DNA of 64,000 nucleotides from a virus: the IMG/VR virus record IMGVR_UViG_3300030090_006322, positions 27,434 through 91,433 of that record. One strand, 5' to 3'. The notes beneath the pieces were generated by a model. It was not told where the DNA came from, did no database searches, and saw only the letters and a list, made by a program, of their open reading frames with translations. A program made the translations under genes and the position numbers. This document shows, in pieces, positions 1 through 8,541 of this stretch (positions are counted from its first letter, which is position 1; each line of letters opens with the position of its first letter).

Positions 1-18
1 GATAGAGGTGTTTTAGGT

Positions 19-1089
19 TCAGGCATCACTAAGTAATAAAGCGGTCTTTATTTCTTTTTTAGTGAAGCTTGAAGAGTTGTTTTTAACAAAATCGCAAATA
101 AATTTAACTTGTGCTTTCTGATCTATTGATTTTTCCGACCAATATTTCCTAATGTCACAATTATCTAAATGAGCATCACCAAAATCATTATATGACTTAG
201 GTGGAAATTTTACACTCAAAGCGTCAAGATCGAAGTAATTAGATAATTTTAAAAAGCTCTTTAACGCTGCAATAAACCCTCTATTTTTCCCACTATTTTC
301 GTCGTTATTTGTTGAAATATATATATGGCTGATAGACCTACTACTAAGGTAATTAACAATATTATTATTAACAGATAAGCCAAAAATGACAAGAACATTT
401 CTAATATTTTGTTCATAAAGCGCCAATGCATCACCTATACTTTCTACTAAAATTACTTCTTTTTTTAATTCAATCTCTTCATCGACACCAGTGTCTTTAT
501 TATAGGCTGGATAAACCCAATTATTTCGTTTGCCAATATGTTTCCACTTGGCGTAATCATTGTTGTTATCAACCTTTCTTCCAGAAAATCCAATAATTTG
601 GTTATGTTCATTATATACAGGGAAGACCATTCTTCTATACATCTTTCCGACACCTGCCAAACCTACTTGGAAAGCTTTTTGAGTTTTTTCTGATATCTTT
701 CTATCTTTGTAAAAATTATAATTTGGGAATAATCGTTCTAATGAAGAATTTGGGTAAACTTTTTCCATTTCAATTTTTTCTTTTGGATAATAAGTAACTA
801 CATCGTTTGTAGAAGAATTAACTAAAATTTCATCTATTTGTTTTTTGTCTTTAACTGTAAGTCTAATCAAAGCCTCGAAAGGTTTGCAGCCCTTGTTTTC
901 TACAAAATCCATCCATACGCCTGTATTTTTGTATATTTTTACAGCGGTGTTGTTATCGCCATCTCTGTAGAGAGCTTGAGTTCTCCAGTGATCTCCACAG
1001 TCTATAAGTTTATAACCTATTGACTCTAAAATGCCTTGGAAATCTTCAGAATTGATCGAAGTCTGGGATTGTTTCTTGGATTCCATCAT
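19..1089 (-). CDS. DNA primase with TOPRIM domain
   Basis: Probable phage primase (356 aa) making RNA primers for replication. The C-terminal half carries TOPRIM features: VILVESIGDALAL (the catalytic Glu motif, about residues 213-225) followed by a hydrophobic strand IFGLSV and an acidic segment ISTNNDENSGKNRG. The N-terminal part (GYKLIDCGDHWRTQALY) has the spacing of a primase zinc-ribbon fold, but the cysteines are largely missing, so zinc binding is doubtful. Start: two adjacent ATGs at 1089 and 1086; either works. It overlaps the 3' end of the helicase gene by 44 bases, which fits a co-translated primase-helicase pair. Confidence 0.85.
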   Translation of the reverse strand: MMESKKQSQTSINSEDFQGILESIGYKLIDCGDHWRTQALYRDGDNNTAVKIYKNTGVWMDFVENKGCKPFEALIRLTVKDKKQIDEILVNSSTNDVVTYYPKEKIEMEKVYPNSSLERLFPNYNFYKDRKISEKTQKAFQVGLAGVGKMYRRMVFPVYNEHNQIIGFSGRKVDNNNDYAKWKHIGKRNNWVYPAYNKDTGVDEEIELKKEVILVESIGDALALYEQNIRNVLVIFGLSVNNNIVNYLSSRSISHIYISTNNDENSGKNRGFIAALKSFLKLSNYFDLDALSVKFPPKSYNDFGDAHLDNCDIRKYWSEKSIDQKAQVKFICDFVKNNSSSFTKKEIKTALLLSDA

Positions 1090-2563
1090 TATCTAACTCT
1101 TCATGTCCCTCCAATACCCGAGCGATATCTCTAAGATCTCCTCTCTCTGTAATATTAAAATTATTAAAATCTAAATTAATTGCATTTTTTCTTAGAGAGT
1201 CACCTATTCTAACTGGTTCTATAGCTCCTGCTATATCACTACCTAAATGACGAGCCTTTACATTGATTAGTTTATGAGTTCCAAATCTACCTCCCTCTGT
1301 TTCCATTTCATCAGAGGTTTTGCTACGCAAGATGAACATGTGAGAACAAAACTGTGTAATTCTATCTGATAGAGAAACAATAGATTCGTCATCAACTATG
1401 TTGTCAGAGCTTCTATTTGTTGTAATTCCATATCTATTAGACTGCACAGATGTAATCATAGGTATTACGGGATTGCCATCATTTAAAATCTCTTTCTGAA
1501 CACATTTTTTAAATTTATCAACCATCTCTCCAACAACTTGCCATTCTGACTTGTTGGAAATATTTTCAGATGTTGTCTTAATGTAATCGAAAGAGAAGAC
1601 CATCTGGTTACCGCGCCCTACTTTTGCATAATAGAATCTTTTTAAAGTGTTGACCATCGAATCTACATCCATACCTCCTACGTTGTAGTAATAGAATTTG
1701 AGATTTTTTATCTTTGGCCAAACAGATCTTACTTTCTCTACCACTTCTTCGCCAGCTCGCCTCCACTTACCGCTTTCTAGTAAATGCATAGGCACACCAG
1801 ATAGGGCAGCACATTGCCTCATAATTAATTCTTCCTTGCTCATCTCCCCATTGTCGAAATGCAAAACAGGGACATCATATTGTAAACTAACTTTAGTGGA
1901 ATAGTCCATACAAAACTGTGTTTTGCCCACGCCAGATCGCGCAACAATCACAGTGATATTTCCAGCTCTTAAGAGAGATCCATAAATATCATTGATTTTT
2001 TGATGTGGACCCATCATCCCGAATTCTGTAACAGGATTATCTCCCCGCTCCTCTACAAGAGCTTCCATCTCTTCATAAATGTTTTCTGGAGTATCGTTTC
2101 CTATCTCATAAAGGTTTATACGAGAGTTATAAACATTATCAGCTACCTCGATAATATCCCTGTAAGAAGATTCGGGGGCTATGTTTTTCATCTTCTTAGC
2201 TATCTCTTGAGATGATTCTAAAATTTCTCTTCTTATCGTATATTTTTTTAGCTCTTTAGCTGTCTTAATAATATTACCTTTAGGAACTTTTCTTAAAGAT
2301 AGGGACTTGATATAATCTGAAGGGTTTAAATTATCTTCGAACGAAAGCCCGACTTCGTTGACTCTTTGAGCCACAATGATTTCATCTATTTCATCTCCAG
2401 CGTTAATTGCTTGTTGGATGATCCTAAAAATTGCAGAATGTAAAGAGCTTTGTTTAGAATAAAAATCAGAGTTGCTAATAAAGTTAGAAATCTCTGCGAG
2501 ACTCTCTGGCTCTTTAATAAGTCCAGCTAACAACTGCTTTTCTAGTTCGAAATTATATATCAT
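1046..2563 (-). CDS. DnaB-type replicative helicase
   Basis: Replicative helicase, 505 aa. An N-terminal DnaB-like helical domain (MIYNFELEKQLLAGLI) is followed by a RecA-type ATPase with Walker A ARSGVGKTQ near residue 209 and a Walker B-like strand MVFSFDYIK. I start at ATG 2563, not at the longer open frame beginning at 2647. GAGGAAG stands just upstream as a good Shine-Dalgarno sequence, the ATG overlaps the stop of the preceding gene as TAATG, and the extra upstream residues do not look like helicase. It should load on the fork together with the primase encoded directly downstream. Confidence 0.92.
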   Translation of the reverse strand: MIYNFELEKQLLAGLIKEPESLAEISNFISNSDFYSKQSSLHSAIFRIIQQAINAGDEIDEIIVAQRVNEVGLSFEDNLNPSDYIKSLSLRKVPKGNIIKTAKELKKYTIRREILESSQEIAKKMKNIAPESSYRDIIEVADNVYNSRINLYEIGNDTPENIYEEMEALVEERGDNPVTEFGMMGPHQKINDIYGSLLRAGNITVIVARSGVGKTQFCMDYSTKVSLQYDVPVLHFDNGEMSKEELIMRQCAALSGVPMHLLESGKWRRAGEEVVEKVRSVWPKIKNLKFYYYNVGGMDVDSMVNTLKRFYYAKVGRGNQMVFSFDYIKTTSENISNKSEWQVVGEMVDKFKKCVQKEILNDGNPVIPMITSVQSNRYGITTNRSSDNIVDDESIVSLSDRITQFCSHMFILRSKTSDEMETEGGRFGTHKLINVKARHLGSDIAGAIEPVRIGDSLRKNAINLDFNNFNITERGDLRDIARVLEGHEELDNDGIQETIPDFDQF

Positions 2564-2805
2564 TAATCTTCCTCTCTTATTTGTTCTGCTGGGTGTTGGA
2601 AATGATTCTCCAGAGCCTTTGTTAAAGCAAACTCTGTCATACCGCAATCAAATTTGCAATATATAAGTGGCTTACCATTTTCAGATGAAACAGCCATAAT
2701 AACTCCTTTGTATTTATCTGCTCCTCCTGATAACTCATAAAGTTTATCGACCATTTCTGTTGGAATGCAAAATTCCCCATCATCACTTCCTTCTGGTAAA
2801 TTCAT
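2563..2805 (-). CDS. hypothetical protein, 80 aa
   Basis: Unrecognised small acidic protein between the nuclease and helicase genes. It starts with MNLPEGSDDGEFCIP and holds two cysteines in YCKFDCG. No transmembrane segment is evident. It overlaps the upstream nuclease gene by 4 bases and its stop forms TAATG with the helicase start, so it is embedded in the replication operon and is probably translated in series with its neighbours. Confidence 0.7.
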   Translation of the reverse strand: MNLPEGSDDGEFCIPTEMVDKLYELSGGADKYKGVIMAVSSENGKPLIYCKFDCGMTEFALTKALENHFQHPAEQIREED

Positions 2806-3209
2806 AGATAAATATCTTGTTCGCTAAATAAAGATGCTTGTATTTCGTCTTGAGGGTAAACTTCTGCTAATTTTATTTTATTAGCTTGGCAAAAATTTAA
2901 TTTCTTCTCATCTCTTTTGAGTTGATCGGCATATTTAAAATGATTTTTATGAAAGTGTTTAACGAATTTAGTATGTTGAGCGCCTTGAACTTCCACAGCT
3001 ATTTTTTTATTAGCATTGTAGAAATCCAAAGTCAATCTGCTGCCAACAACTCTAAACTCTTCAAACACAATATCATTCTCCCAATATGTTCGCAAAAATT
3101 TTTTTACGTTTGTTTGGAACTTACTCCTGCTAGGTTTGTCCCAATCAATTAAATATTTCTTTGCGTTTTTAAGGTTTCTTTCTTTTCCATACTGGTCAAT
3201 GAACTTCAT
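2802..3209 (-). CDS. PD-(D/E)XK/Vsr-like endonuclease
   Basis: Small nuclease-like protein, 135 aa. Residues about 57-75 read RLTLDFYNANKKIAVEVQG, which fits the D...ExQ active site of restriction-endonuclease-like folds: Asp in LDF, Glu and Gln in VEVQG. A Lys/His-rich helix (HKNHFKYADQLKRDEKK) follows, as in Vsr/DUF559-type enzymes. The place between recombinase and helicase genes suggests a DNA repair or recombination-intermediate role, but the substrate cannot be told. It overlaps both neighbours by 4 bases. Confidence 0.65.
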   Translation of the reverse strand: MKFIDQYGKERNLKNAKKYLIDWDKPSRSKFQTNVKKFLRTYWENDIVFEEFRVVGSRLTLDFYNANKKIAVEVQGAQHTKFVKHFHKNHFKYADQLKRDEKKLNFCQANKIKLAEVYPQDEIQASLFSEQDIYL

Positions 3210-4315
3210 GCTCCGATTTGTTCTCTGAAATAATTTATCAAAAATTTACATAAATCCTCATCCTGATCCAGTGTTTTGAAAAGATTATTGTCGCCTTGTA
3301 TTTGATCTGGGAAAGTTAAGCTGTTTTCTTTTAAAAGCTCTTGAAAGTCTTCGGTGGGTTTAATCCAAGCACCCTTCTTTTCCACAAATTCCCAAGCGTA
3401 TAACAAGTCTACGATTTCTTTCTCAATCCAAATAGAGTTGCCACCAGATCGATTATATCTGACAGGGTAAGTCAAGCTTACATTAGATTTTTCATTAGGA
3501 GATTTGCAGATTAAAACTTTTGCAAAATGACCAATGATTGGGTTTTTTTTCTCGTCAATAGTTTTTACGCTAGGATTTTGAAGAATCAAATCGGATTTGT
3601 ATCTAGGCTGAAATTGAATAACGCTGTTAGCGTAATGCTGCAAGGCATATCCCCCTGTTGCTACAGACTGTCTAGGGGGTTCTTTAGAGTATTGGTCTCT
3701 CATTTCTGACCTTACCTGACTAATAAAAATAGCCATATGGCCCCTCTTGCCTAAAGCAATGCTGGTTTGTTTGCACCAAGTAGATGCGATGCTAGCTCCT
3801 GCGGCTATTTTGGCGAACTCATCAAAACCTTTAGACGCATCATTCTTGGCGACTAAACCATCAACAGAATCTAATATAAAACAATATTTATGTTTATTCT
3901 TTTCATTGTCAATGAGTTGTTTGATGCAAGTCATTGCTGTTTCATAAATATTCGTTTCTAAAACAAAACAAGTGCCGTCTACCCACTCATCTGCTGACCA
4001 CACAAATTTGACCCCAGACCTCTCTCTCACTTCTTTACCTAACCTGCCTTCAGCTTTAATATACAAGCCTCTGGGTTTTTCTATTGTGTTTAGAAAGTTT
4101 TTCATAACTTCTAAAGCCTCGGAAGTTTTTCCCCCTTCTGTTAGACCAGTAAAGCGATGTAACCCAGGTCCAAACCCTCCATTCATGCACAAATCAAATT
4201 GAAGAGAGCCGCTAGAAACTTTGTAATCGCATTCGTCTTCAAAATTGTAGTGGTCGCTTTTGTTGGATTTCAAGAAATTACCTAGAATATCGTTTGGGTC
4301 TGGTCCTTCACTCAT
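3206..4315 (-). CDS. uvsX: RecA/UvsX-like recombinase
   Basis: Strand-exchange recombinase of the RecA/UvsX family, 369 aa. Walker A is GLTEGGKTS (about residues 57-65) and Walker B is YCFILDSVDGL; a RecA-core segment SIALGKRGHMAIFISQVRS follows. It lies in the replication operon next to helicase, primase and a nuclease, the usual setting for recombination-dependent replication. The length is close to T4 UvsX. Overlaps of 4 and 8 bases with the neighbouring genes support a single transcript. Confidence 0.88.
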   Translation of the reverse strand: MSEGPDPNDILGNFLKSNKSDHYNFEDECDYKVSSGSLQFDLCMNGGFGPGLHRFTGLTEGGKTSEALEVMKNFLNTIEKPRGLYIKAEGRLGKEVRERSGVKFVWSADEWVDGTCFVLETNIYETAMTCIKQLIDNEKNKHKYCFILDSVDGLVAKNDASKGFDEFAKIAAGASIASTWCKQTSIALGKRGHMAIFISQVRSEMRDQYSKEPPRQSVATGGYALQHYANSVIQFQPRYKSDLILQNPSVKTIDEKKNPIIGHFAKVLICKSPNEKSNVSLTYPVRYNRSGGNSIWIEKEIVDLLYAWEFVEKKGAWIKPTEDFQELLKENSLTFPDQIQGDNNLFKTLDQDEDLCKFLINYFREQIGA

Positions 4316-4655
4316 TTAAAAAATCTTTTATAGTTTTATTTTTACGGGATAAATTGCCGTCTTTACCCACCTTCTCGCCAAGATTATAAGTCTTGTATTT
4401 AGAAAAGTCAACCTTAAAATTGAAAGCCCTGAATTTTTCATCAAGAGTGGATTTAAGCTTATCGCTGACAAGATAAGCTAATGAATCAAATTTTTTGTTA
4501 AATGACACTATCGCCATAAACTCTTGAGAATAACGATCACACAAATCGTTAAGCATTTTCATCTCTCGGGCAAAAAAAGGTCTTCTGCCTTTATCTGGAA
4601 CCTCTAATAATCGGAAGAGTATTTCTCTTTTATTCGGTCCTTTAGATTTGCTCAC
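4308..4655 (-). CDS. hypothetical protein, 115 aa
   Basis: Basic, mostly helical protein of unknown function (MSKSKGPNKREILFRLLEVP...). It sits between the glycan island and the recombinase and overlaps both neighbouring genes by a few bases. It has no membrane segment and no cysteine cluster. Position suggests a replication or recombination accessory factor, for example a mediator, but nothing in the sequence proves that. Confidence 0.65.
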   Translation of the reverse strand: MSKSKGPNKREILFRLLEVPDKGRRPFFAREMKMLNDLCDRYSQEFMAIVSFNKKFDSLAYLVSDKLKSTLDEKFRAFNFKVDFSKYKTYNLGEKVGKDGNLSRKNKTIKDFLNE

Positions 4656-5701
4656 GGAAAAGTTTGCAATGAAAATACATCACAGTCAACCATTTTTTTA
4701 ATCAATTGTAAAAAATTAGTTTCTGGTTTCCAACCAAGCTCTTCTCTTGCTTTGGTTGAGTCTCCCCATAATAAATCCACTTCTGCTGGGCGATAAAAAT
4801 TTTCGTTCACCTCCATGAGACAATCAGGCCCATGAAAATATTTTTCTTCCATTCCTTTACCCTTCCATTTGCATTGAGTTCTATGAAAGCCAACAAAATT
4901 AAAAGCTTCTACTACAAACTCTCTAATGGTGTGGGTTTCATTAGATGAAAGCACATAATCTTTTGGGTTTTCTCTATCTTGATTTAGCATAAGCCAAACC
5001 CCTTTCACAAAATCTTCAGCATCACTCCAATCTCTTTTAGAGTCGATATTGCCTAATTGAAGAGGTGTGGTGGTTTGCCCTGATTCATACTCTTTTAGGA
5101 TTCTAGCAACATTTTTAGTTATTTTCCTTGTGACAAACTCCTCTCCTCTTCTAACTCCCTCATGATTAAATAGCCAACCCTGAACTGCATAAATATCATA
5201 AGAATCTCTATAAACCTTGACTAAATGTCTAGCAGACGCTTTAGACGCTCCATAAGGGCTTCTAGGGCGCAAGGGATGATTTTCTGATTGTGGAGACTCA
5301 ATAACATCCCCAAACTCTTCAGAACTGCCAGCGTTGTAATAACGACAATGAGGAACATGGCGGCGAATTGCTTCTAGCTGATGCAAAACAGACATACAGT
5401 TAGTTTGCATGTGATTAAAGGGCATGTCCCAACTACTACCGACAAAAGAATTCGCTGCGAAATTAATAAAGTAATCGGGTTTATGTTCTGAAATAACTTT
5501 TTCCGTATTTTGCGGATCAGATACATCTAAATCAATTAGAAAAAACCTTGGGTTGTCTTTTAAATGTTTTATATTCTTATGGTTCTCGACACTAAGCCTA
5601 CGCACACCACCAATAATATCGTGTTCAGTGTTTTTTAGAAGATAATCTGCCATCAGACTACCATCTTGACCAGTAATTCCTGTTATTAATATTTTTTTCA
5701 T
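4652..5701 (-). CDS. gmd: GDP-mannose 4,6-dehydratase
   Basis: Extended SDR enzyme converting GDP-D-mannose to GDP-4-keto-6-deoxy-D-mannose, 349 aa, near the family length. The NAD(P)-binding GxxGxxG is in ITGITGQDGSLM at the N-terminus; the catalytic YxxxK is YGASK; the Gmd-typical segment NHEGVRRGEEFVTRKIT is present. Its product feeds the next three sugar enzymes of the island: the Fcl/ColC-like enzyme, the ColD-like dehydratase and the perosamine-synthase-like aminotransferase. It abuts the Fcl/ColC gene with a one-base overlap. Confidence 0.93.
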   Translation of the reverse strand: MKKILITGITGQDGSLMADYLLKNTEHDIIGGVRRLSVENHKNIKHLKDNPRFFLIDLDVSDPQNTEKVISEHKPDYFINFAANSFVGSSWDMPFNHMQTNCMSVLHQLEAIRRHVPHCRYYNAGSSEEFGDVIESPQSENHPLRPRSPYGASKASARHLVKVYRDSYDIYAVQGWLFNHEGVRRGEEFVTRKITKNVARILKEYESGQTTTPLQLGNIDSKRDWSDAEDFVKGVWLMLNQDRENPKDYVLSSNETHTIREFVVEAFNFVGFHRTQCKWKGKGMEEKYFHGPDCLMEVNENFYRPAEVDLLWGDSTKAREELGWKPETNFLQLIKKMVDCDVFSLQTFP

Positions 5702-6612
5702 TATTCGTTAATATACCAGTTGTAAGTTTTTTCTAAACCTTCTTGCAAGGTTGTTTCGGCGGTAAAGTTAAGCTCTTTTTTTGCTTTTGTTGTATCTAAA
5801 CATCTGCGAGGTTGCCCATTTGGTTTGCTTTCGTCAAATTTTATTTCACCTTTGTAGCCAACAATATCTTTTATTAGAGTCACTAAATCTTTGATTGATA
5901 TTTCTTTACCAGTTCCGATATTCATTGGTTCAGGAGAATTGTAAGAATCTATAGAAAGCTCTATGGCTTTAGCACAATCACCTGCATACAAAAACTCCCG
6001 AGAGGCAGATCCATCTCCCCACACTTCTACAAATGGCGCATCCTGCTCTTTAGCTTCAATAAACTTTTTTAAAAGCGCTGGTATTACGTGAGATTTTTCA
6101 GGATCAAAGCTATCATATTCACCATACATATTAACTGGGATAAGATGTATAAAATTGCTGCCGTATTGATCATGGTATGCCTTGCATCCTACTAGAAGAT
6201 TTTTTTTAGCTATCCCGTAAGGAGCGTTTGTTTCTTCAGGATAGCCGTTCCAAATATCATCTTCTTTAAATGGAACTGGAGTAAATTTTGGGTAAGAGCA
6301 AACAGTGCCTAATGTAATCAATTTTTTAATATTAAAAATATGACAAGCAGACAAAACATTTAAGCTCATTTGAGAATTTTTTACAAAGAAGTCTGCTGGA
6401 GATTTTTGATTAGCACCAATCCCGCCGCACACAGCAGCCAAATGAATAATACAATCGGGCTGGTGATAAAAAACATAATCATTAAAATCTTTAGAAGAGC
6501 AGACATCCAACCTAGACTTGCTAGGGGTGAGAAGTTTGTATTTTTCTTTAAGAAGCTCTGTGAGATGCTTTCCTAAAAACCCCCTTGATCCTGTTATAAG
6601 TATTTTTTTCAT
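5701..6612 (-). CDS. GDP-L-fucose synthase / GDP-L-colitose synthase (Fcl/ColC-like)
   Basis: SDR-family epimerase-reductase, 303 aa. Cofactor motif ITGSRGFLGKHL, catalytic triad region LGTVCSYPK and YGIAK. In Fcl the corresponding segment carries the catalytic Ser and Cys; the Cys is kept and the Ser position is Thr here. Fcl makes GDP-L-fucose from the Gmd product, while the related ColC makes GDP-L-colitose from the ColD product. A ColD-like gene lies two genes upstream, so the colitose role is a real option and sequence alone does not decide. Confidence 0.85.
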   Translation of the reverse strand: MKKILITGSRGFLGKHLTELLKEKYKLLTPSKSRLDVCSSKDFNDYVFYHQPDCIIHLAAVCGGIGANQKSPADFFVKNSQMSLNVLSACHIFNIKKLITLGTVCSYPKFTPVPFKEDDIWNGYPEETNAPYGIAKKNLLVGCKAYHDQYGSNFIHLIPVNMYGEYDSFDPEKSHVIPALLKKFIEAKEQDAPFVEVWGDGSASREFLYAGDCAKAIELSIDSYNSPEPMNIGTGKEISIKDLVTLIKDIVGYKGEIKFDESKPNGQPRRCLDTTKAKKELNFTAETTLQEGLEKTYNWYINE

Positions 6613-6613
6613 T

Positions 6614-7390
6614 TTATTTAGAGTTAATTGAACATGTTTTCCAATTTAAGAAAGGAAAAATGTTTCCATGCCATTTAATATAATCATCAACATCAGGACA
6701 GATTACATTATCTTGGTTGCCCAAAAAACCTATCCACCAACTAAAGGTTCCTAAAGATAAAATCTTATTGGTAAATCTAGAAGCAGTTAAAATAGTCTCT
6801 TGTTCTTTAAGGTCTAAAAATTTAAAATTATAGTCTGAAATTAAAGTTTTTACAAAATCATGTTCAGGAGAGTCACTAGACAATACAAGCTCTCCTTTTA
6901 AATCTGTTTCCTCTAAAGCCTTTTTATAATATTCCAACTCACAATATTTACCAGGAGTATCGAGAATATCCCCTAGCCTTAAATGAATATAAGTTCCTTC
7001 TATTGGCTCTTGTTCTCCTAAGTTATTAAATAGTTTTGATTTGTTTTCGTTGAATTTATTAATAACCTCTTCGGCTTGAAAAAAACCATTTAGGAAAAAA
7101 TTTGATCTAGATTTATTTCCTCCTGTAAGGAAACCTTTAAAATTTTTATCGTCAACTTTTGCAAATTGTTTTTTATCAATACAGTCTAAATATAAATCAT
7201 CTTCTTGTGAAGAGTTTATAGAAAAACGATGATGAAAATGTTCGTTGTACCAATGGTTAGTATTTTTATTATTAATACTTGTAAATAAAGGATTGGCTAC
7301 GGTTTGACCGTAGTTTTCAGATAAAATTACCGCTACAAAATGCTGGAATAATCTATTACCAAATCTGCCTTTATAATCTATATAAATCAT
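6614..7390 (-). CDS. GT11-type fucosyl/colitosyltransferase
   Basis: Glycosyltransferase family 11-like protein, 258 aa. Hallmarks are the N-terminal GRFGNRLFQH (family pattern GGLGNQLFQ), YIHLRLGD (the HxRxGD motif that binds GDP-sugar), and the C-terminal SLGTFSWWIGFLG. GT11 enzymes transfer L-fucose, and some bacterial members transfer colitose, in alpha-1,2 linkage. Lying between the ColC-like and ColD-like genes, it is the likely user of the nucleotide sugar made here. Confidence 0.8.
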   Translation of the reverse strand: MIYIDYKGRFGNRLFQHFVAVILSENYGQTVANPLFTSINNKNTNHWYNEHFHHRFSINSSQEDDLYLDCIDKKQFAKVDDKNFKGFLTGGNKSRSNFFLNGFFQAEEVINKFNENKSKLFNNLGEQEPIEGTYIHLRLGDILDTPGKYCELEYYKKALEETDLKGELVLSSDSPEHDFVKTLISDYNFKFLDLKEQETILTASRFTNKILSLGTFSWWIGFLGNQDNVICPDVDDYIKWHGNIFPFLNWKTCSINSK

Positions 7391-8541
7391 AATTCACCCA
7401 CAACATCCTTAATATAATTAATATCTTCAGTCGTTATTTGATGATTGTTCGGCAAATAAAATCCATAATCATCAACATAGTCTGCATTTTTCAGACTAAC
7501 CTCTCCATAATTTTTTGTCCAAAAAGGTTGCTTGCCCAAAGAGCCACAAATTAAAGGTCGTGTCTCAATATTATTTTCTTTTAACTTTTTAACTATTTCC
7601 GTCCTGTTTGGATGAATAACTGGATAAGCAAAACTAGAAATATACTTATCATCTGTAGACTTAGGAGGTACCCAAGTAGAGTTAGTAAAAGCCTCTCTAT
7701 ACAGAGCATAATTATCATTTCTTTTCCCTACAATCTCATCAAATCTTTTTAACTGGTTGATACCTAAAAAAGCCTGTAGATCTGTAGATCTAAGATTAAA
7801 ACCCAAATGATAAAATTTATATTGTGATTCGAAATCATTATCGACAGAGAATTTTTGTTTCAAAATGGAGGAATGTTTAGAACTCATGTCCCTGTCCCAG
7901 CCGTGACTTCTTAAAGATTTAAGTAAATTGAAAATATCTTCGTCATCTGTGCAAACCATCCCTCCTTCAATAGTTGATAAGTGATGACCATAATAAGTAG
8001 AAAAACAAGACATTGTACCGAAGTTTCCTAGCTTTTTGTTTTTGTAAGAAGAGCCTAAAGATTCGCAAGCATCTTCGATCATAATGATATTTTGCTCTTC
8101 ACAAAATTCTACAATCTCATCCATTTCTGGCACTAACCCTAAAACAGAAACTAAAATTAAAGCCTTCGCTTCTTCTGTCGCAGCAAGCTCTTTAAGGTGA
8201 TTAACGTCCACGGAAAGATCTGTTAGATTGCAGTCACATAAAACTGGTTTTAGACCAAGCTGCACAACAGGAGACAAATCTGTAGCCCAAGATAAAGCGG
8301 GGACAATAACAGTATCTCCCCTTTTTAAAGCTCCACTTTCTATTAAAGAGTAAACTGCTATTAGTAAAGCGGAAGAGCCAGAATTAACAAAAACAGAATA
8401 TTCGCAACCTATTTTTTTAGACCAAAGCCTTTCATACTCCTCTGTTAACTCCCCTTTAGTTAATCTGGGTGAGGTTTTTAACCATTCACAAAGAGAGCTA
8501 ATCTCCGAATCAGATATTGTGTCATAAGCTAGTTTAATCAT
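7387..8541 (-). CDS. colD: ColD-like GDP-4-keto-6-deoxymannose 3-dehydratase
   Basis: PLP-dependent enzyme of the DegT/DnrJ/EryC1 fold, 384 aa. The active-site loop reads YYGHHLSTIEGGM: the lysine that normally binds PLP is replaced by His, the known mark of ColD and related sugar 3-dehydratases. DACESLGS supplies the PLP-binding Asp. ColD removes the 3-hydroxyl of GDP-4-keto-6-deoxymannose, the Gmd product, on the way to colitose. The next gene downstream is a GT11 enzyme, then an Fcl/ColC-like reductase, so the pathway is clustered. An ordinary aminotransferase is unlikely without the lysine. Confidence 0.82.
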   Translation of the reverse strand: MIKLAYDTISDSEISSLCEWLKTSPRLTKGELTEEYERLWSKKIGCEYSVFVNSGSSALLIAVYSLIESGALKRGDTVIVPALSWATDLSPVVQLGLKPVLCDCNLTDLSVDVNHLKELAATEEAKALILVSVLGLVPEMDEIVEFCEEQNIIMIEDACESLGSSYKNKKLGNFGTMSCFSTYYGHHLSTIEGGMVCTDDEDIFNLLKSLRSHGWDRDMSSKHSSILKQKFSVDNDFESQYKFYHLGFNLRSTDLQAFLGINQLKRFDEIVGKRNDNYALYREAFTNSTWVPPKSTDDKYISSFAYPVIHPNRTEIVKKLKENNIETRPLICGSLGKQPFWTKNYGEVSLKNADYVDDYGFYLPNNHQITTEDINYIKDVVGEL